DNA from: Pseudomonas sp. Root562
GTDB lineage: Bacteria > Pseudomonadota > Gammaproteobacteria > Pseudomonadales > Pseudomonadaceae
NCBI RefSeq assembly: GCF_001427125.1
Contig: NZ_LMGK01000004.1
Location: 205,529 to 269,528, forward strand
Reading direction: 5' to 3'
DNA length: 64,000 nucleotides
Positions 42,128 through 52,074 of the stretch are shown here, piece by piece. Numbering within the stretch: position 1 is the stretch's first letter; the number at the start of each line of letters is the position of its first letter. The notes beneath the pieces were generated by a model. It did not search any database. It worked only from the letters and a program-made list of their open reading frames with translations, and had not been told where the DNA came from. A program made the position numbers and the translations under genes.

Positions 42128-43153
42128 TCAGTTGAAACCGCTGGTGGAAATAAAGTCGACATCGGTTTTCGGTTCACCACGCATCAACAGCGCGATCACC
42201 TGTTCCAGCGTGCGCCCTTCGAACAAAATCGCATGCAGCCCGGCGACCAGCGGCATATAAACGCCCACCTCCTGGGACTTGGCCTTGAGCACCTTGAGGG
42301 TGTTCACGCCTTCGGCCACTTCACCCAGGCGATTGACCGCCTCTTCCAGGCTCAAGCCCTGACCGAGGGCAAAACCGACCTGATAGTTGCGGCTTTTCGG
42401 CGAGGAGCAGGTCACGATCAAATCGCCCACGCCCGCCAGGCCGAGGAAAGTCATCGGGTTGGCGCCCTGATTGACCGCAAAGCGGGTCATTTCCGCCAAC
42501 GCCCGGGTGATCAGCATGCTCTTGGTGTTTTCGCCCATCTCCAGTGCCACGGCCATGCCGGCAATGATTGCGTAGACGTTTTTCAACGCGCCGCCCAGTT
42601 CCACGCCGAATCGATCCGCACTGGCGTACACACGGAAGGTGCGGCCATGCAGCACGGCCTGAACCCGCTCGCAGAGTTCCTCGTCTTCACTGGCAACCAC
42701 CGTGGCGGTCAGCGCATGTTCGGCGATTTCGCGGGCCAGGTTCGGCCCGGATAACACGCCGATGCGTGCTTGCGGGGCAATCTCTTCGAGAATCTGGCTC
42801 ATCAATTTGAACGTATGAGCCTCGATGCCTTTGGTCAGGCTCACCAGCATCTTGCGGCGCAGACGCTCGGCGTGCGGCGCCAGCACCGAGCGCAACGCGC
42901 CGGATGGCAGCGCAACGAAACTCAGATCGCAGGCTTCAAGGGTGGCTTGCAGATCGGTGACCGGCGTCACGCCGGGCAGAATCTTGATGCCCTTGAGATA
43001 ACGCGGGTTCTCACGATTGACCCGAATGGCTTCGGCCTGTTCAGGGTCACGCATCCACTGCAGGACCTGGTGACCGTTTTCGGCCAGCAGGTTTGCCACG
43101 GCGGTACCAAAACTTCCGCCTCCCAGGACCGCAATCGGGCGCTGTTCAGTCAT
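42128..43153 (-). CDS. gpsA: NAD(P)H-dependent glycerol-3-phosphate dehydrogenase
   Basis: 341-residue enzyme making sn-glycerol 3-phosphate from dihydroxyacetone phosphate for phospholipid synthesis. Rossmann motif [20 protein letters not shown] at 11-30, catalytic region [20 protein letters not shown] with Lys near 194, and [19 protein letters not shown] near 247. The start at 43153 follows GGATTACAT; the longer ORF start is rejected. It is the first gene of gpsA-DUF4389-sixA. Confidence 0.95.
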   Translation of the reverse strand: MTEQRPIAVLGGGSFGTAVANLLAENGHQVLQWMRDPEQAEAIRVNRENPRYLKGIKILPGVTPVTDLQATLEACDLSFVALPSGALRSVLAPHAERLRRKMLVSLTKGIEAHTFKLMSQILEEIAPQARIGVLSGPNLAREIAEHALTATVVASEDEELCERVQAVLHGRTFRVYASADRFGVELGGALKNVYAIIAGMAVALEMGENTKSMLITRALAEMTRFAVNQGANPMTFLGLAGVGDLIVTCSSPKSRNYQVGFALGQGLSLEEAVNRLGEVAEGVNTLKVLKAKSQEVGVYMPLVAGLHAILFEGRTLEQVIALLMRGEPKTDVDFISTSGFN

Positions 43154-43349
43154 ATGTAATCCGTTAATCCATACCAGTGGCGATGTCGGCATTATACGGA
43201 GCGCCCCAGTGTCGGCCAGCCCCTGTGTCAATTACCGGCGCAAGTTGAAAGTTGCAGGATAAAACCCCAGGAAAATGCTGACATCGTGACTGGAAAAGTC
43301 ATCGGCCTCGGTTAACATGCGCGCCATCAATTGCTGACAAGGATGTGTT

Positions 43350-45473
43350 GTGTCACTGGGTTCTCCTTCACCTCGCTCGCCGTTGGTGCTGGCGCTGGTC
43401 TTCAGCTCGCCATTGCTGGCAGACGACTTGTTCCTCGATAGCGAACCGTTGCCGCAGGTGCTGACGGCCACGCGCCTTAAACAGTCGCCAGCGGCCGTTC
43501 CGGGAAGCATGACCGTGATCGACAGTGCGCTGATCAATGCCACGGGTGCCCGGGACATCAGTGAAGTGCTGCGATTGGTGCCCGGAATGATGGTTGGCAA
43601 CATCAGCGGCAACCAGGCGACGGTGAATTATCACGGCACCAGCGCCAGCGAAGCGCGGCGCATGCAGGTATTGATCGACGGTCGCTCGGTGTACCGCGCC
43701 GGCCTGGCTACGGTGGACTGGAGCGACATTCCGGTGGCCATGGAGGATATCGAGCGCATCGAAGTTTTCCGCGGCCCGAACACCGTCAGCTATGGCGCCA
43801 ATGCGCTGATGGCGGTGGTCAATATCATCACACGCAACCCGGCCGACAGCCATGGCACGCGGATGAAAGTCACTCGTGGCCAACGCGGCATCAACGATTT
43901 TTACGCCAGCCAGGGCGTGGGTTGGAATGACGGAGATCTACGCCTGTCGTTGTCCGGCCAGCAGGACGACGGCTTCGACACCGACCGCAACGGCGCCGAT
44001 TATCGAGACAGCCGCCGTTTGAATCGCTTCAATCTGGCTGTCAGCCAAGCGCTCGACGAACGCCAAAGCATCGATTGGCAATTGAACGCCAAAGAAGGCA
44101 GTAATCAGCGGCCGTATACCTACCGTCCAGTGTTTTCGGGGATTACCCGTGCCGGCGACAATTCTGACGTCACCGCCAAGGATTACGCCGGCTCGTTGCG
44201 TTGGAACCTCGATATCAATCCCGACCACAGTCTGTATGTCCAGGGCTCAGCCCAGCATTGGGATCGCCAGCAAACCTGGCGCGCGTGTGATGCCGAGATC
44301 TCGTTCAGTCCGCAACTGACCGAACTCTGGCAGCTCAACCCAAACTACACCGAACGCCTGGCACGCAATATCGAACGTTTTACCGGCCCCGGCGCCCCTC
44401 CCGGCGAGGCCACCGAGCAAGCATTGGCCAACCAGGCGCTCGATCAATGGCGAAATGGTGCCCGGCAGACCGTTTGCGGCGACATCGATCAAAGCACCCG
44501 GGAGACCCGCTACGATCTTGAACTGCAGGACACCCTGAGTCTGTCCGATAGTCTGCGACTGGTCAGTGGCTTGAACTATCGTTACGACCGGGCAGATTCC
44601 GAGACTTACTTCAATGGCACCCTTGATGACACCACGTGGCGGGCATTCGGCCAACTCGAGTGGCGCGCCAGCGAACACTGGCTGCTGCAAGGCGGCGCGA
44701 TGTTCGAAGATACGCAGTTGATCGGCAACTCACTGACGCCGCGGGTGGCGGTCAATTACCTGATCAACCCGCGCCATGGCTTGCGGGCGGTGTACTCCGA
44801 AGCCATCCGTTCGCCGGACATGTTCGAAAACAGCGTCAACTGGAGTTACCGCGTCACCAACCTGCAACCGACGGCCTATGGCCAGTCCAGCGCCCGTTAC
44901 TTCGTCAAGACCCGCGGCCCCGGCAATCTCGACCAGGAACATATGCGCTCTCGCGAACTGGGTTATAACGGATACTTCGCCGGACAGAGGCTCGCTCTTG
45001 ACGTAAAGCTGTTCCATGACGAAATCACCGGCATGATCAGCGAACCGCTGCGCAACAATCAGTTCATCGCCAGTAACGCCAACACCGCACGATTTTCCGG
45101 AGCGGAAACCCAGCTCGACTGGCGTGTCGACGACGCTGACCGTTTGCGCTTTACCTACGCCTACGTCGATGTCGACGCGAGCAATCCCCAGGACGCACAA
45201 CAGACGGCTCGCAATAGCGGTTCCGCCGGCTGGATGCGCGACTGGGGCAAAGGCTGGAACAGCGCGCTTTTCTACTACGGTGACGACGCCTTGAACGGCT
45301 ACCGCTTCGAACGGATCGACACGCGCATCGCCAAACGTATCCGTCTGGGCAAAGCCAGCCTGGAATTGGCTGGCGTGCTCCAGCACCGCCTCGATCATCA
45401 ACCGACCACCTTCATTGACAATAATTATGACGAGCGCCAAGTGATGTACTTCAGCGCGGAGCTGGCACTTTAA
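43350..45473 (+). CDS. TonB-dependent outer membrane receptor
   Basis: 707-residue receptor with signal peptide (VLALVFSSPLLADD), a TonB-box-like stretch (LPQVLTATRLKQ near 33), a plug domain (about 35-150: VPGSMTVIDSALINATGARD, VNIITRNPADS) and a 22-stranded barrel ending MYFSAELAL. It resembles CirA/BtuB-type receptors. Substrate unknown. GTG at 43350 has AAGGA 7 nt before it. The periplasmic binding protein gene starts one base after its stop and the hybrid kinase overlaps that, so the receptor is tied to a signal pathway rather than to an importer: no ABC permease or ATPase is in the unit. Confidence 0.9.
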   Translation: MSLGSPSPRSPLVLALVFSSPLLADDLFLDSEPLPQVLTATRLKQSPAAVPGSMTVIDSALINATGARDISEVLRLVPGMMVGNISGNQATVNYHGTSASEARRMQVLIDGRSVYRAGLATVDWSDIPVAMEDIERIEVFRGPNTVSYGANALMAVVNIITRNPADSHGTRMKVTRGQRGINDFYASQGVGWNDGDLRLSLSGQQDDGFDTDRNGADYRDSRRLNRFNLAVSQALDERQSIDWQLNAKEGSNQRPYTYRPVFSGITRAGDNSDVTAKDYAGSLRWNLDINPDHSLYVQGSAQHWDRQQTWRACDAEISFSPQLTELWQLNPNYTERLARNIERFTGPGAPPGEATEQALANQALDQWRNGARQTVCGDIDQSTRETRYDLELQDTLSLSDSLRLVSGLNYRYDRADSETYFNGTLDDTTWRAFGQLEWRASEHWLLQGGAMFEDTQLIGNSLTPRVAVNYLINPRHGLRAVYSEAIRSPDMFENSVNWSYRVTNLQPTAYGQSSARYFVKTRGPGNLDQEHMRSRELGYNGYFAGQRLALDVKLFHDEITGMISEPLRNNQFIASNANTARFSGAETQLDWRVDDADRLRFTYAYVDVDASNPQDAQQTARNSGSAGWMRDWGKGWNSALFYYGDDALNGYRFERIDTRIAKRIRLGKASLELAGVLQHRLDHQPTTFIDNNYDERQVMYFSAELAL

Positions 45474-45474
45474 G

Positions 45475-46407
45475 ATGGCTTATTGTCCGCCCCGCCAGAC
45501 GCCAGGCCTGGGCCATCTGCTGGCCATGCTGTGCCTGGTGGTCAGTGGCTGGCTCGGCAGCCTTTCGGCCAACGCCGCGGACATTCTGTTGACCGGGGCA
45601 GAAGACAGCTCCGGGGTGCAATCCTTCGTTCAGGCCCTGCGCGAGTTGCGACCTGCCGATAACGTGCGTTTCCAGCCGTTGGCCACTTTGCCGGCACCGG
45701 GCAAACTGCCGGTGGACATCCGTTTGATCCTGCTCGATTTGCCGAGCCTCGACTGGCGCCTGCAGGACAGCCAAGGCCCGCCGACCCTGGTGTTGCGTAT
45801 CAGCCGTCTGCAAGCCCGGCAACACTTGGGTGACGCGGTGCCTGCACAGCTGAGTCTGCTCTGGAGCGATCCACCTGCGGACCGCCAGATGCGCCTGATT
45901 CAAATCCTGTTGCCCCAAGTGAAACGCATTGGCGTGCTGTATGACAGTCACAGCGAGTTCCTCTTGAAAGAACTGCGCCAGGCCGCCCGGCCACTGGGGC
46001 TTGAGGTGGTCAGCGAGCGCTGGGACAACACCCAGGACAGTCGCCCCCTGCAAACGCTGCTCAACAAAAGCGACGTATTGCTCGGCCTCGATGACCCTGA
46101 TCTGTACAACTCGAAAACCGCGAAAAACCTGTTGCTCAGCAGCTATGCCCGACAATTGGCGCTGATCGGCCCCAACGCCGGATTCGTCAAGGCTGGAAGC
46201 CTGGCCAGCAGTTACAGCGATCAAAACGATTGGCTGGCGATGCTTGATCAATTGCTCGACCAGCCACCCGCCACTTGGCCGCGCACGTATTACCCGCACC
46301 GTTTCAAAGTCTCAAGTAACCCGCAGGTGGCTCGTTCACTAGGTATTGAGCAGATCAATGAATCTTCTGTTGCAACCCTGCTGGCCGAAGGAGAACGCCG
46401 CCCATGA
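45475..46407 (+). CDS. Periplasmic ABC-type substrate-binding protein (PF04392-like)
   Basis: 310-residue secreted protein: signal peptide of about 35 residues ([20 protein letters not shown]), then two Rossmann-like lobes. The stretch [20 protein letters not shown] near 145 and [20 protein letters not shown] near 177 are typical of the ABC_sub_bind (PF04392) proteins that bind amino acids or unknown ligands. Its ATG is one base after the receptor stop and its end overlaps the kinase start (ATGA at 46404). With no permease nearby, a sensing role handing ligand status to the kinase is plausible (inference). Confidence 0.83.
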   Translation: MAYCPPRQTPGLGHLLAMLCLVVSGWLGSLSANAADILLTGAEDSSGVQSFVQALRELRPADNVRFQPLATLPAPGKLPVDIRLILLDLPSLDWRLQDSQGPPTLVLRISRLQARQHLGDAVPAQLSLLWSDPPADRQMRLIQILLPQVKRIGVLYDSHSEFLLKELRQAARPLGLEVVSERWDNTQDSRPLQTLLNKSDVLLGLDDPDLYNSKTAKNLLLSSYARQLALIGPNAGFVKAGSLASSYSDQNDWLAMLDQLLDQPPATWPRTYYPHRFKVSSNPQVARSLGIEQINESSVATLLAEGERRP

Positions 46408-48305
46408 CCTTCCGTCGCCGTTGGGACATCAATACCCGCACCCAGATCATCAGCCTCGGCCCTGCCCTGTTGTTGACCTTGCTGTTGATCAGTTTCTTCA
46501 CGTTCGTGCGGATCCAGGACCTGCGTCAGGAGCTCAACCACACCGGCCAACTCATCGCCAACCAGCTCGCTCCGGCCACGGAATACGGGGTGATTTCCGG
46601 CAACAACGAAGTGCTGGAAAGTCTGCTCAAAGCCACACTCGCCACGCCCAACGTGCGTTTTCTGGAGGTCCAGGACAGCGCCAACCGGATCCTGGTGTAC
46701 GTCGAGCAGCCGTCGGCTAGCCACAATCGACCGCATCAGGTCGAAGTATTCCAGGCGCCCGTGCGATTGCAACGGGTGCCGCTGCACAACGATTTTTTCC
46801 AGAACAGCAAGGTCGCCACCACCGCTCCTGTCGAGGACTATCTGGGTCGGGTGATCGTCGGCCTGTCCAATGATGCGTTCAGTCAGCGCCAGCAGGAAAT
46901 CCTGCTCAAGGCCGCCATTCTGGCACTGTTCGCCCTGCTGTTTACTTTCCTGCTGGCCCGACGCCTGGCCGCAAGCCTGTCGCAACCGATCCGTGATATC
47001 GGCAACGCAGTCAAGGCGATTCAGGAAGGCGACTACAAGACTCCGCTGCCGATCGTCGACGACACTGAACTGGGCGCGTTGTCGCAACACATCAACAATC
47101 TCGCCAGCGGTCTCGAACAGGCCAGCCGCGAACAGCAGCAAGCCATGGAGCAATTGATCCAGACCCGCGAAGAAGCGGAAAAGGCCAACAACGCCAAGTC
47201 CGACTTCCTGGCCATGATGAGCCACGAATTGCGTACGCCGATGAATGGTGTGCTGGGCATGCTGCAATTGCTGGAAACCACCGAGATGACCGAGGAACAG
47301 GTCGAGTACGCGGCACTGGCCTCGGAGTCCACCGAACATTTGCTCAAGGTCATCAACGACATTCTCGATTTCTCGCGTATCGAACGCTCGGAACTGGAGC
47401 TGGAGCATATCCCGTTCAACCTGGCCGACCTGATCAGCGCCTGCGCCCAATCCTTCCAGCACAGCGCTGCGCAACGCGGGCTCGAGCTGCAGTTGCAGAT
47501 TCCTCAGGACATGCGCGCATTGCAGGTACGAGGCGATCCGACGCGGATCCGGCAGATTCTGGTGAACCTGGTCGGCAACGCGTTGAAGTTTACCGAGCAG
47601 GGCCGCGTAACCATCGAACCGCAGTGGCAATCACTGGATCATGAATTGCTGTGGTTTACCTGCAGCGTGCGCGATAGCGGAATCGGCATTCCGGCCGACA
47701 GTCTGGAATTGATGTTCAACGCATTCCAACAGGCCGACAGCTCAATTTCCAGACGCTACGGCGGGACCGGCCTGGGTCTGCCGATTGCCCGCACGCTTGC
47801 GGAGCGCATGGGCGGGACTTTGCGTGCCCAGAGCGAAGAAGGTCGTGGTTCGGTGTTCACCCTCGAGATCCCGCTGGCACTCTGTCAACAATCATTACCG
47901 GCGCTGACCTCACGCATGCCTGCGGGCGATGGCGACGGTGAGGGCCGCAATGTCCTGCTGGTAGAAGACAACCCGGTCAATCAAACCGTCATCGAAGCAA
48001 TGTTGCGCAGTCTGGGCTTTACTGTCAGCGTCGCTGCCGATGGCGCGCAGGCGGTGCGCAGTGCCGAAAGTCTGATTTTCGAAGCGATCCTGATGGACTG
48101 TCGCCTGCCGATCATCGACGGTTATGAAGCCACCCGACAGATTCGCCAGTTACCCGGCTGCACCGACTTGCCGATAATCGCCTTGACGGCTAATGCCTTG
48201 CAGGGCGACCGCGAAGCCTGCTTGTCAGCGGGGATGAACGATTACCTGGCCAAGCCATTCAAACGTAATGATCTACAGCAAATTCTGCAGCGCTGGGTGC
48301 GGTAG
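46404..48305 (+). CDS. Hybrid histidine kinase (PA1611-like, without HPt domain)
   Basis: 633-residue sensor: membrane segment 1 at about 16-36, periplasmic domain of about 130 residues, membrane segment 2 at about 167-188, HAMP, dimerisation domain with His274 in [10 protein letters not shown], ATPase domain with DSGIGIP and [10 protein letters not shown], and one receiver domain ([11 protein letters not shown]) with phosphoacceptor Asp565 in LMDCRLP. No HPt domain follows. Place next to fabA-fabB and architecture match P. aeruginosa PA1611, which signals through HptB and binds RetS to free GacS. Here it is translationally coupled to a periplasmic binding protein, which likely presents the input. 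Confidence 0.88.
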   Translation: MTFRRRWDINTRTQIISLGPALLLTLLLISFFTFVRIQDLRQELNHTGQLIANQLAPATEYGVISGNNEVLESLLKATLATPNVRFLEVQDSANRILVYVEQPSASHNRPHQVEVFQAPVRLQRVPLHNDFFQNSKVATTAPVEDYLGRVIVGLSNDAFSQRQQEILLKAAILALFALLFTFLLARRLAASLSQPIRDIGNAVKAIQEGDYKTPLPIVDDTELGALSQHINNLASGLEQASREQQQAMEQLIQTREEAEKANNAKSDFLAMMSHELRTPMNGVLGMLQLLETTEMTEEQVEYAALASESTEHLLKVINDILDFSRIERSELELEHIPFNLADLISACAQSFQHSAAQRGLELQLQIPQDMRALQVRGDPTRIRQILVNLVGNALKFTEQGRVTIEPQWQSLDHELLWFTCSVRDSGIGIPADSLELMFNAFQQADSSISRRYGGTGLGLPIARTLAERMGGTLRAQSEEGRGSVFTLEIPLALCQQSLPALTSRMPAGDGDGEGRNVLLVEDNPVNQTVIEAMLRSLGFTVSVAADGAQAVRSAESLIFEAILMDCRLPIIDGYEATRQIRQLPGCTDLPIIALTANALQGDREACLSAGMNDYLAKPFKRNDLQQILQRWVR

Positions 48306-48388
48306 TACAGGCCTTTCGACCATCTGTGACTGGCGTCAAAGGCGAAAGTGCGGCAGTCTTAGACACCCGAACAGGCCCATAAAGGGGC

Positions 48389-48421
48389 TTGAATAAAAAT
48401 TTCAGTGCACAAGTGTACATT
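48389..48421 (+). promoter_or_regulatory. fabA promoter with imperfect palindrome (DesT-like operator)
   Basis: TTGAAT (48389-48394) is a -35 candidate and TGTACA (48414-48419) a loose -10. Overlapping the latter, AGTGCACAAGTGTACATT (48404-48421) is an imperfect palindrome with arms AGTGCAC / GTACATT, about 11 of 18 positions like the DesT site known from P. aeruginosa. DesT senses acyl-CoA saturation there and controls desaturase genes and fabAB. The site is 132 bases before fabA. Confidence 0.45.
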
Positions 48422-48552
48422 CATGTCCTTGGTGCTGTGACTTTCACCACAACGCAATAGTCTATGAGTAGGCTGCCGGTTCGAGGCATGAATGCTTCGG
48501 ACGGTCGGGAAGATTTGCCCCACCTGCCGCATGGGACTATTGAGGAGCTCGC

Positions 48553-49068
48553 ATGACCAAACAAAACGCCTTTACCCGGGAAGATCTGCTGCGCTGCAGT
48601 CGCGGTGAGCTGTTCGGCCCAGGTAACGCGCAACTGCCCGCCCCGAACATGCTGATGGTTGATCGCATCACGCTGATCAGCGAAGAGGGTGGCAAGTACG
48701 GCAAAGGTGAATTGGTCGCCGAGCTGGATATCAATCCGGACCTGTGGTTCTTCGCTTGCCACTTCGAAGGTGATCCGGTGATGCCGGGCTGCCTGGGCCT
48801 CGATGCCATGTGGCAACTGGTCGGCTTCTTCCTCGGCTGGCAAGGCCTGCCGGGCCGCGGTCGTGCGCTGGGTTCGGGCGAAGTGAAATTCTTCGGCCAG
48901 GTCCTGCCGACCGCCAAGAAAGTCACCTATAACATCCATATCAAACGCGTCCTCAAGGGCAAGCTGAACCTGGCCATCGCCGACGGTTCGGTCACTGTCG
49001 ACGGTCGCGAAATCTACACCGCCGAAGGCCTCCGGGTCGGCGTGTTCACCTCCACTGACAACTTCTAA
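48553..49068 (+). CDS. fabA: 3-hydroxydecanoyl-ACP dehydratase/isomerase
   Basis: 171-residue bifunctional dehydratase of unsaturated fatty acid synthesis. It converts 3-hydroxydecanoyl-ACP to trans-2-decenoyl-ACP and then isomerises it to cis-3. Catalytic His70 ([13 protein letters not shown]) and Asp84 (LGLDAMWQL) fall at the same numbers as in E. coli FabA. GAGGAGCTCGC precedes the ATG. fabB follows after 11 bases. Confidence 0.97.
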   Translation: MTKQNAFTREDLLRCSRGELFGPGNAQLPAPNMLMVDRITLISEEGGKYGKGELVAELDINPDLWFFACHFEGDPVMPGCLGLDAMWQLVGFFLGWQGLPGRGRALGSGEVKFFGQVLPTAKKVTYNIHIKRVLKGKLNLAIADGSVTVDGREIYTAEGLRVGVFTSTDNF

Positions 49069-49079
49069 GGGTTATTCGC

Positions 49080-50300
49080 ATGCGCCGCGTCGTTATCACT
49101 GGTCTGGGCATTGTTTCGTGCCTGGGCAATGACAAAGAGACCGTCTCCGCTAACCTGCGTGCAAGCCGCCCTGGCATCCGGTTCAACCCGGAATATGCTG
49201 AAATGGGTCTGCGTAGCCAGGTTTCCGGCTCCATTGACCTCAATCTCGAAGAACTGATCGATCGCAAGATCTATCGTTTCGTCGGCCACGCGGCAGCTTA
49301 TGCCTACCTGGCCATGAAAGACGCCATTACTGACTCCGGCCTGACCGAAGAGCAAGTGTCCAACCCGCGTACCGGCCTGATCGCCGGTTCCGGTGGTGCC
49401 TCCACGCTGAACCAGATGGAAGCGCTGGACATCCTGCGCGAGAAAGGCGTCAAGCGCGTCGGCCCGTACCGCGTAACGCGGACCATGAGCAGCACCGTTT
49501 CCGCTTGCCTGGCCACTCCGTTCAAGATCAAGGGCCTGAACTATTCCATCGCTTCTGCCTGCGCCACCAGTGCGCACTGCATCGGCACCGCCATGGAACA
49601 GATCCAGATGGGCAAGCAGGACATCGTTTTCGCCGGCGGCGGTGAAGAAGAGCACTGGAGCCAATCGTTCCTGTTCGACGCCATGGGCGCCCTGTCCAGC
49701 AAGCGCAACGACACCCCTGAAAAAGCCTCCCGCGCCTACGACGCCGACCGTGACGGTTTCGTCATCGCCGGCGGTGGCGGCATGGTCGTGGTCGAAGAGC
49801 TGGAACACGCTCTGGCTCGCGGCGCGAAGATCTACGCGGAAATCGTTGGCTACGGCGCGACTTCCGACGGCTATGACATGGTCGCCCCAAGCGGCGAAGG
49901 TGCGATTCGCTGCATGCAGCAGGCACTGTCCACCGTCGACACCCCGATCGACTACCTGAACACCCACGGCACCTCGACTCCGGTCGGCGACGTCGCGGAA
50001 ATGAAAGGTGTGCGTGAAGTGTTCGGTGACAAGGCTCCGGCCATCAGCTCCACCAAGAGCCTGTCGGGCCACTCCCTGGGCGCCGCCGGCGTTCACGAAG
50101 CGATCTACTGCATGCTGATGATGGAAGGCAATTTCATTGCTGGCTCCGCCAACATCGACGAGCTGGACCCTGAAGTGGCCGACCTGCCGGTGCTGACCAA
50201 GACCCGCGAGAACGCCACCATCAACACTGTGATGAGCAACAGTTTCGGTTTCGGTGGCACCAACGCCACGCTGGTACTGAAGCGCTGGGAAGGCAAGTAA
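49080..50300 (+). CDS. fabB: 3-oxoacyl-ACP synthase I
   Basis: 406-residue condensing enzyme that elongates the cis-3-decenoyl-ACP made by FabA. Catalytic Cys161 in [11 protein letters not shown], His near 295 in [11 protein letters not shown] and His near 330 in [12 protein letters not shown] form the Cys-His-His set of class I enzymes. GGGTTATTCGC precedes the ATG. Second gene of fabA-fabB, closed by a strong terminator. Confidence 0.97.
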   Translation: MRRVVITGLGIVSCLGNDKETVSANLRASRPGIRFNPEYAEMGLRSQVSGSIDLNLEELIDRKIYRFVGHAAAYAYLAMKDAITDSGLTEEQVSNPRTGLIAGSGGASTLNQMEALDILREKGVKRVGPYRVTRTMSSTVSACLATPFKIKGLNYSIASACATSAHCIGTAMEQIQMGKQDIVFAGGGEEEHWSQSFLFDAMGALSSKRNDTPEKASRAYDADRDGFVIAGGGGMVVVEELEHALARGAKIYAEIVGYGATSDGYDMVAPSGEGAIRCMQQALSTVDTPIDYLNTHGTSTPVGDVAEMKGVREVFGDKAPAISSTKSLSGHSLGAAGVHEAIYCMLMMEGNFIAGSANIDELDPEVADLPVLTKTRENATINTVMSNSFGFGGTNATLVLKRWEGK

Positions 50301-50322
50301 TTCCTCGCTGAGCCACACATGA

Positions 50323-50355
50323 AAACGCCCCGACTGGTTCGGGGCGTTTTTTTTT
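50323..50355 (+). terminator. Rho-independent terminator of fabA-fabB
   Basis: AAACGCCCCG (50323-50332) pairs fully with CGGGGCGTTT (50340-50349) around ACTGGTT; T residues run on to 50355. It lies 22 bases past the fabB stop. Confidence 0.95.
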
Positions 50356-50385
50356 GCCTTTTGAATTAACCAGGCTGACATATTA

Positions 50386-50480
50386 CCTGTGGGAGCTGGC
50401 TTGCCAGCGATGACGTCGGCACAGCAAACATCAGCATCGGCTGACACATCCCTATCGCTGGCAAGCCAGCTCCCACAGGA
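50386..50480. repeat. REP doublet, TGTGGGAGCTGGCTTGCCAGCGAT family (copy 1)
   Basis: Left unit CCTGTGGGAGCTGGCTTGCC and right unit GGCAAGCCAGCTCCCACAGG are exact mirror images over at least 20 bases. The spacer contains the further dyad TGACGTCGG-type and CATCAGCATCGGCTGA. It sits right after the fabB terminator. Confidence 0.92.
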
Positions 50481-50685
50481 TGAAATGTGTCGATGGAAGA
50501 TGAAGCTTTTGTCATGCAACCAAACGCCCTGCGACTGAATGTCGCGGTTTCCGTGGGCTGCAGGACTGTTTCCAATTCTGCAACAAACCCTTTCCAAAGC
50601 CAGTCGTTTACTTAGCAAGCTACCAAATCATATAACAGAGTCCTGCACATGCCTTGCTGCAGATAACAGAGATTGGAGCTAGCAG
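50481..50685. other. Intergenic, promoter region of the 62-residue protein gene
   Basis: No ORF with a ribosome site and no repeat beyond the REP. The sequence turns A+T-rich from about 50600 (AAGCTACCAAATCATATAAC), where TATAAC at 50632-50637 is a reasonable -10 element; no convincing -35 was found. Confidence 0.4.
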
Positions 50686-50874
50686 ATGACTGTAAAAGTA
50701 ACTGAACGCGACGATTCAAAAATGTCCCATGAAGGCGTAGCCGCCGGTATCCGGATCTGGGATGTACATCAACAGGAATTGCTGGTGGGGATGTTCCATA
50801 GCGAGACCGACGCCCAGAATTACAAGGCCGAGTTGGAAATGCTGGAACATGAACGCGAACTCATGACTGGCTGA
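50686..50874 (+). CDS. Conserved small protein, 62 residues, function unknown
   Basis: Small acidic protein MTVKVTERDDSKMSHEGVAA, then IRIWDVHQQELLVGMF and a helix ending LEMLEHERELMTG. The middle part reads like a short beta hairpin and could mediate binding. GGAGCTAGCAG before the ATG is a clear ribosome site. No signal peptide or membrane segment. It is isolated between fabB and a minus-strand orphan. Confidence 0.7.
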   Translation: MTVKVTERDDSKMSHEGVAAGIRIWDVHQQELLVGMFHSETDAQNYKAELEMLEHERELMTG

Positions 50875-50940
50875 ACACGAAACGTGCCCTCGCTGCAGCT
50901 CGCCCTTCCTACACAGTGAGCTGCAGCGCAATCTGACACG

Positions 50941-51891
50941 TTACGTAATGCGCAAAGAAGCCAGATGAACATCGCAATCGATCACCACTGAAGGGACAAC
51001 CCCGACGATCTTTCCCGCGTCATGTCTGACCACCTCGCATTCCCCATCGTCGAAACCGTCGTTCCTGACGGAGTACTGTATCGATGGCAGATGTCGTTTG
51101 CTGTAGTCCAAGCCCATGCCACAAGCAATCAGAAAATCGATCTTCGAATTTTTCAGTTCAATCTCCTCGTCTCGCTCGCCCTCTTTAAGCAGCGAATAAT
51201 CAAGGCACAGATTGACGCCGAACGGACAGCCGGGAACAAGATTGTTCAAAAATCTTCCTTCATAACTGTCGAAGTAACTGTGTTCGGCTTGCACACTGCT
51301 GAGCGCCTTGACCTTTACAACAAAGTCACCGAAAAGATTAAAGTACCAATACCCCGCCGATGTCCCGACATGCCGGCCAAAATCGATACCTGACACATAA
51401 CGTTTTGGCCACATCGAAATAAGCGGTTTATCCACCTCATACTCTTTGTTGGAGATGACCAGCAGATAATTGATGGCCTCGTAATGATTGGAGTCGCTCT
51501 GCTCAATTTTTATAAGGCTTGCGCAACTTCCTCCCAGCAAAACGATTTTCCCATAATGCTTAACCGGGAGATCCTCCATCAACGTCATGACAGCAGCCGA
51601 TAGCTTTTCAAGGTAAGCGGAGTTCAGTTCGTGAAGTTCCTCCTCACTCTGCACGACGTGCCAGGGTATGTTCCAGAAGAACTCGGGCAGGGTAAAGAAC
51701 AGACAGGCGGCACCCGCATGCCGCTCGCGAGCGGCCTTGGCTGCGACCTTTATTTTCCAGCGCACATGATCAACCCGCGCATCGAGTTCGCTCGTCAGGT
51801 AATCATTGATGGATAGGTAGGACGGTCTTTGTTTGGAAAATTGTGATTTAAAAGTAGGTTGGCGCAACGAAGCAATATTGATCAACATCAA
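50941..51891 (-). CDS. Orphan protein with a nitrilase-like Glu-Lys-Cys layout
   Basis: 316 residues, visibly richer in A+T codons than the neighbours. Three islands resemble the carbon-nitrogen hydrolase superfamily in the right order: Glu70 in FFTLPEFFWNIPW (after a helix-strand unit), Lys163 in SMWPKRYVSGID, and Cys229 in PFGVNLCLDYSL followed by Asp231, as in the G-x-x-I-C-x-D motif. Hydrophobic strands VLLGGSCASLIKI and NYLLVISN fit the alpha-beta-beta-alpha sandwich. If so, it would cut amide or nitrile bonds, or act as an N-acyltransferase. Similarity is weak and function is not established. The A+T bias and isolation suggest later acquisition. It is upstream-unlinked and has no operon partners. 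Confidence 0.5.
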   Translation of the reverse strand: MMLINIASLRQPTFKSQFSKQRPSYLSINDYLTSELDARVDHVRWKIKVAAKAARERHAGAACLFFTLPEFFWNIPWHVVQSEEELHELNSAYLEKLSAAVMTLMEDLPVKHYGKIVLLGGSCASLIKIEQSDSNHYEAINYLLVISNKEYEVDKPLISMWPKRYVSGIDFGRHVGTSAGYWYFNLFGDFVVKVKALSSVQAEHSYFDSYEGRFLNNLVPGCPFGVNLCLDYSLLKEGERDEEIELKNSKIDFLIACGMGLDYSKRHLPSIQYSVRNDGFDDGECEVVRHDAGKIVGVVPSVVIDCDVHLASLRIT

Positions 51892-51970
51892 ACATATCCT
51901 TATGTCATAAAATTCATTCCATTGGGTTTTCTCCGCTGTGCAACTTCACTTGCAAGTAAAGTATTTTTGG

Positions 51971-52012
51971 CAAAAGAAAACCCGAAAGATCGTATCGATA
52001 CGATGTTTCGGG
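51971..52012 (-). terminator. Terminator downstream of the DUF2058 gene
   Basis: CCCGAAA (51981-51987) pairs with TTTCGGG (52006-52012); the stem continues after one mismatch through ATCGTAT/ATACGAT to a CG tip. On the minus strand TTTTCTTTTG follows. It is 62 bases past the DUF2058 stop. Confidence 0.85.
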
Positions 52013-52074
52013 CTCAATATAAAAATCAAGTGAATTGCCAGCAAACATGTAAGTTCGCTAACAAGACAGATGGA

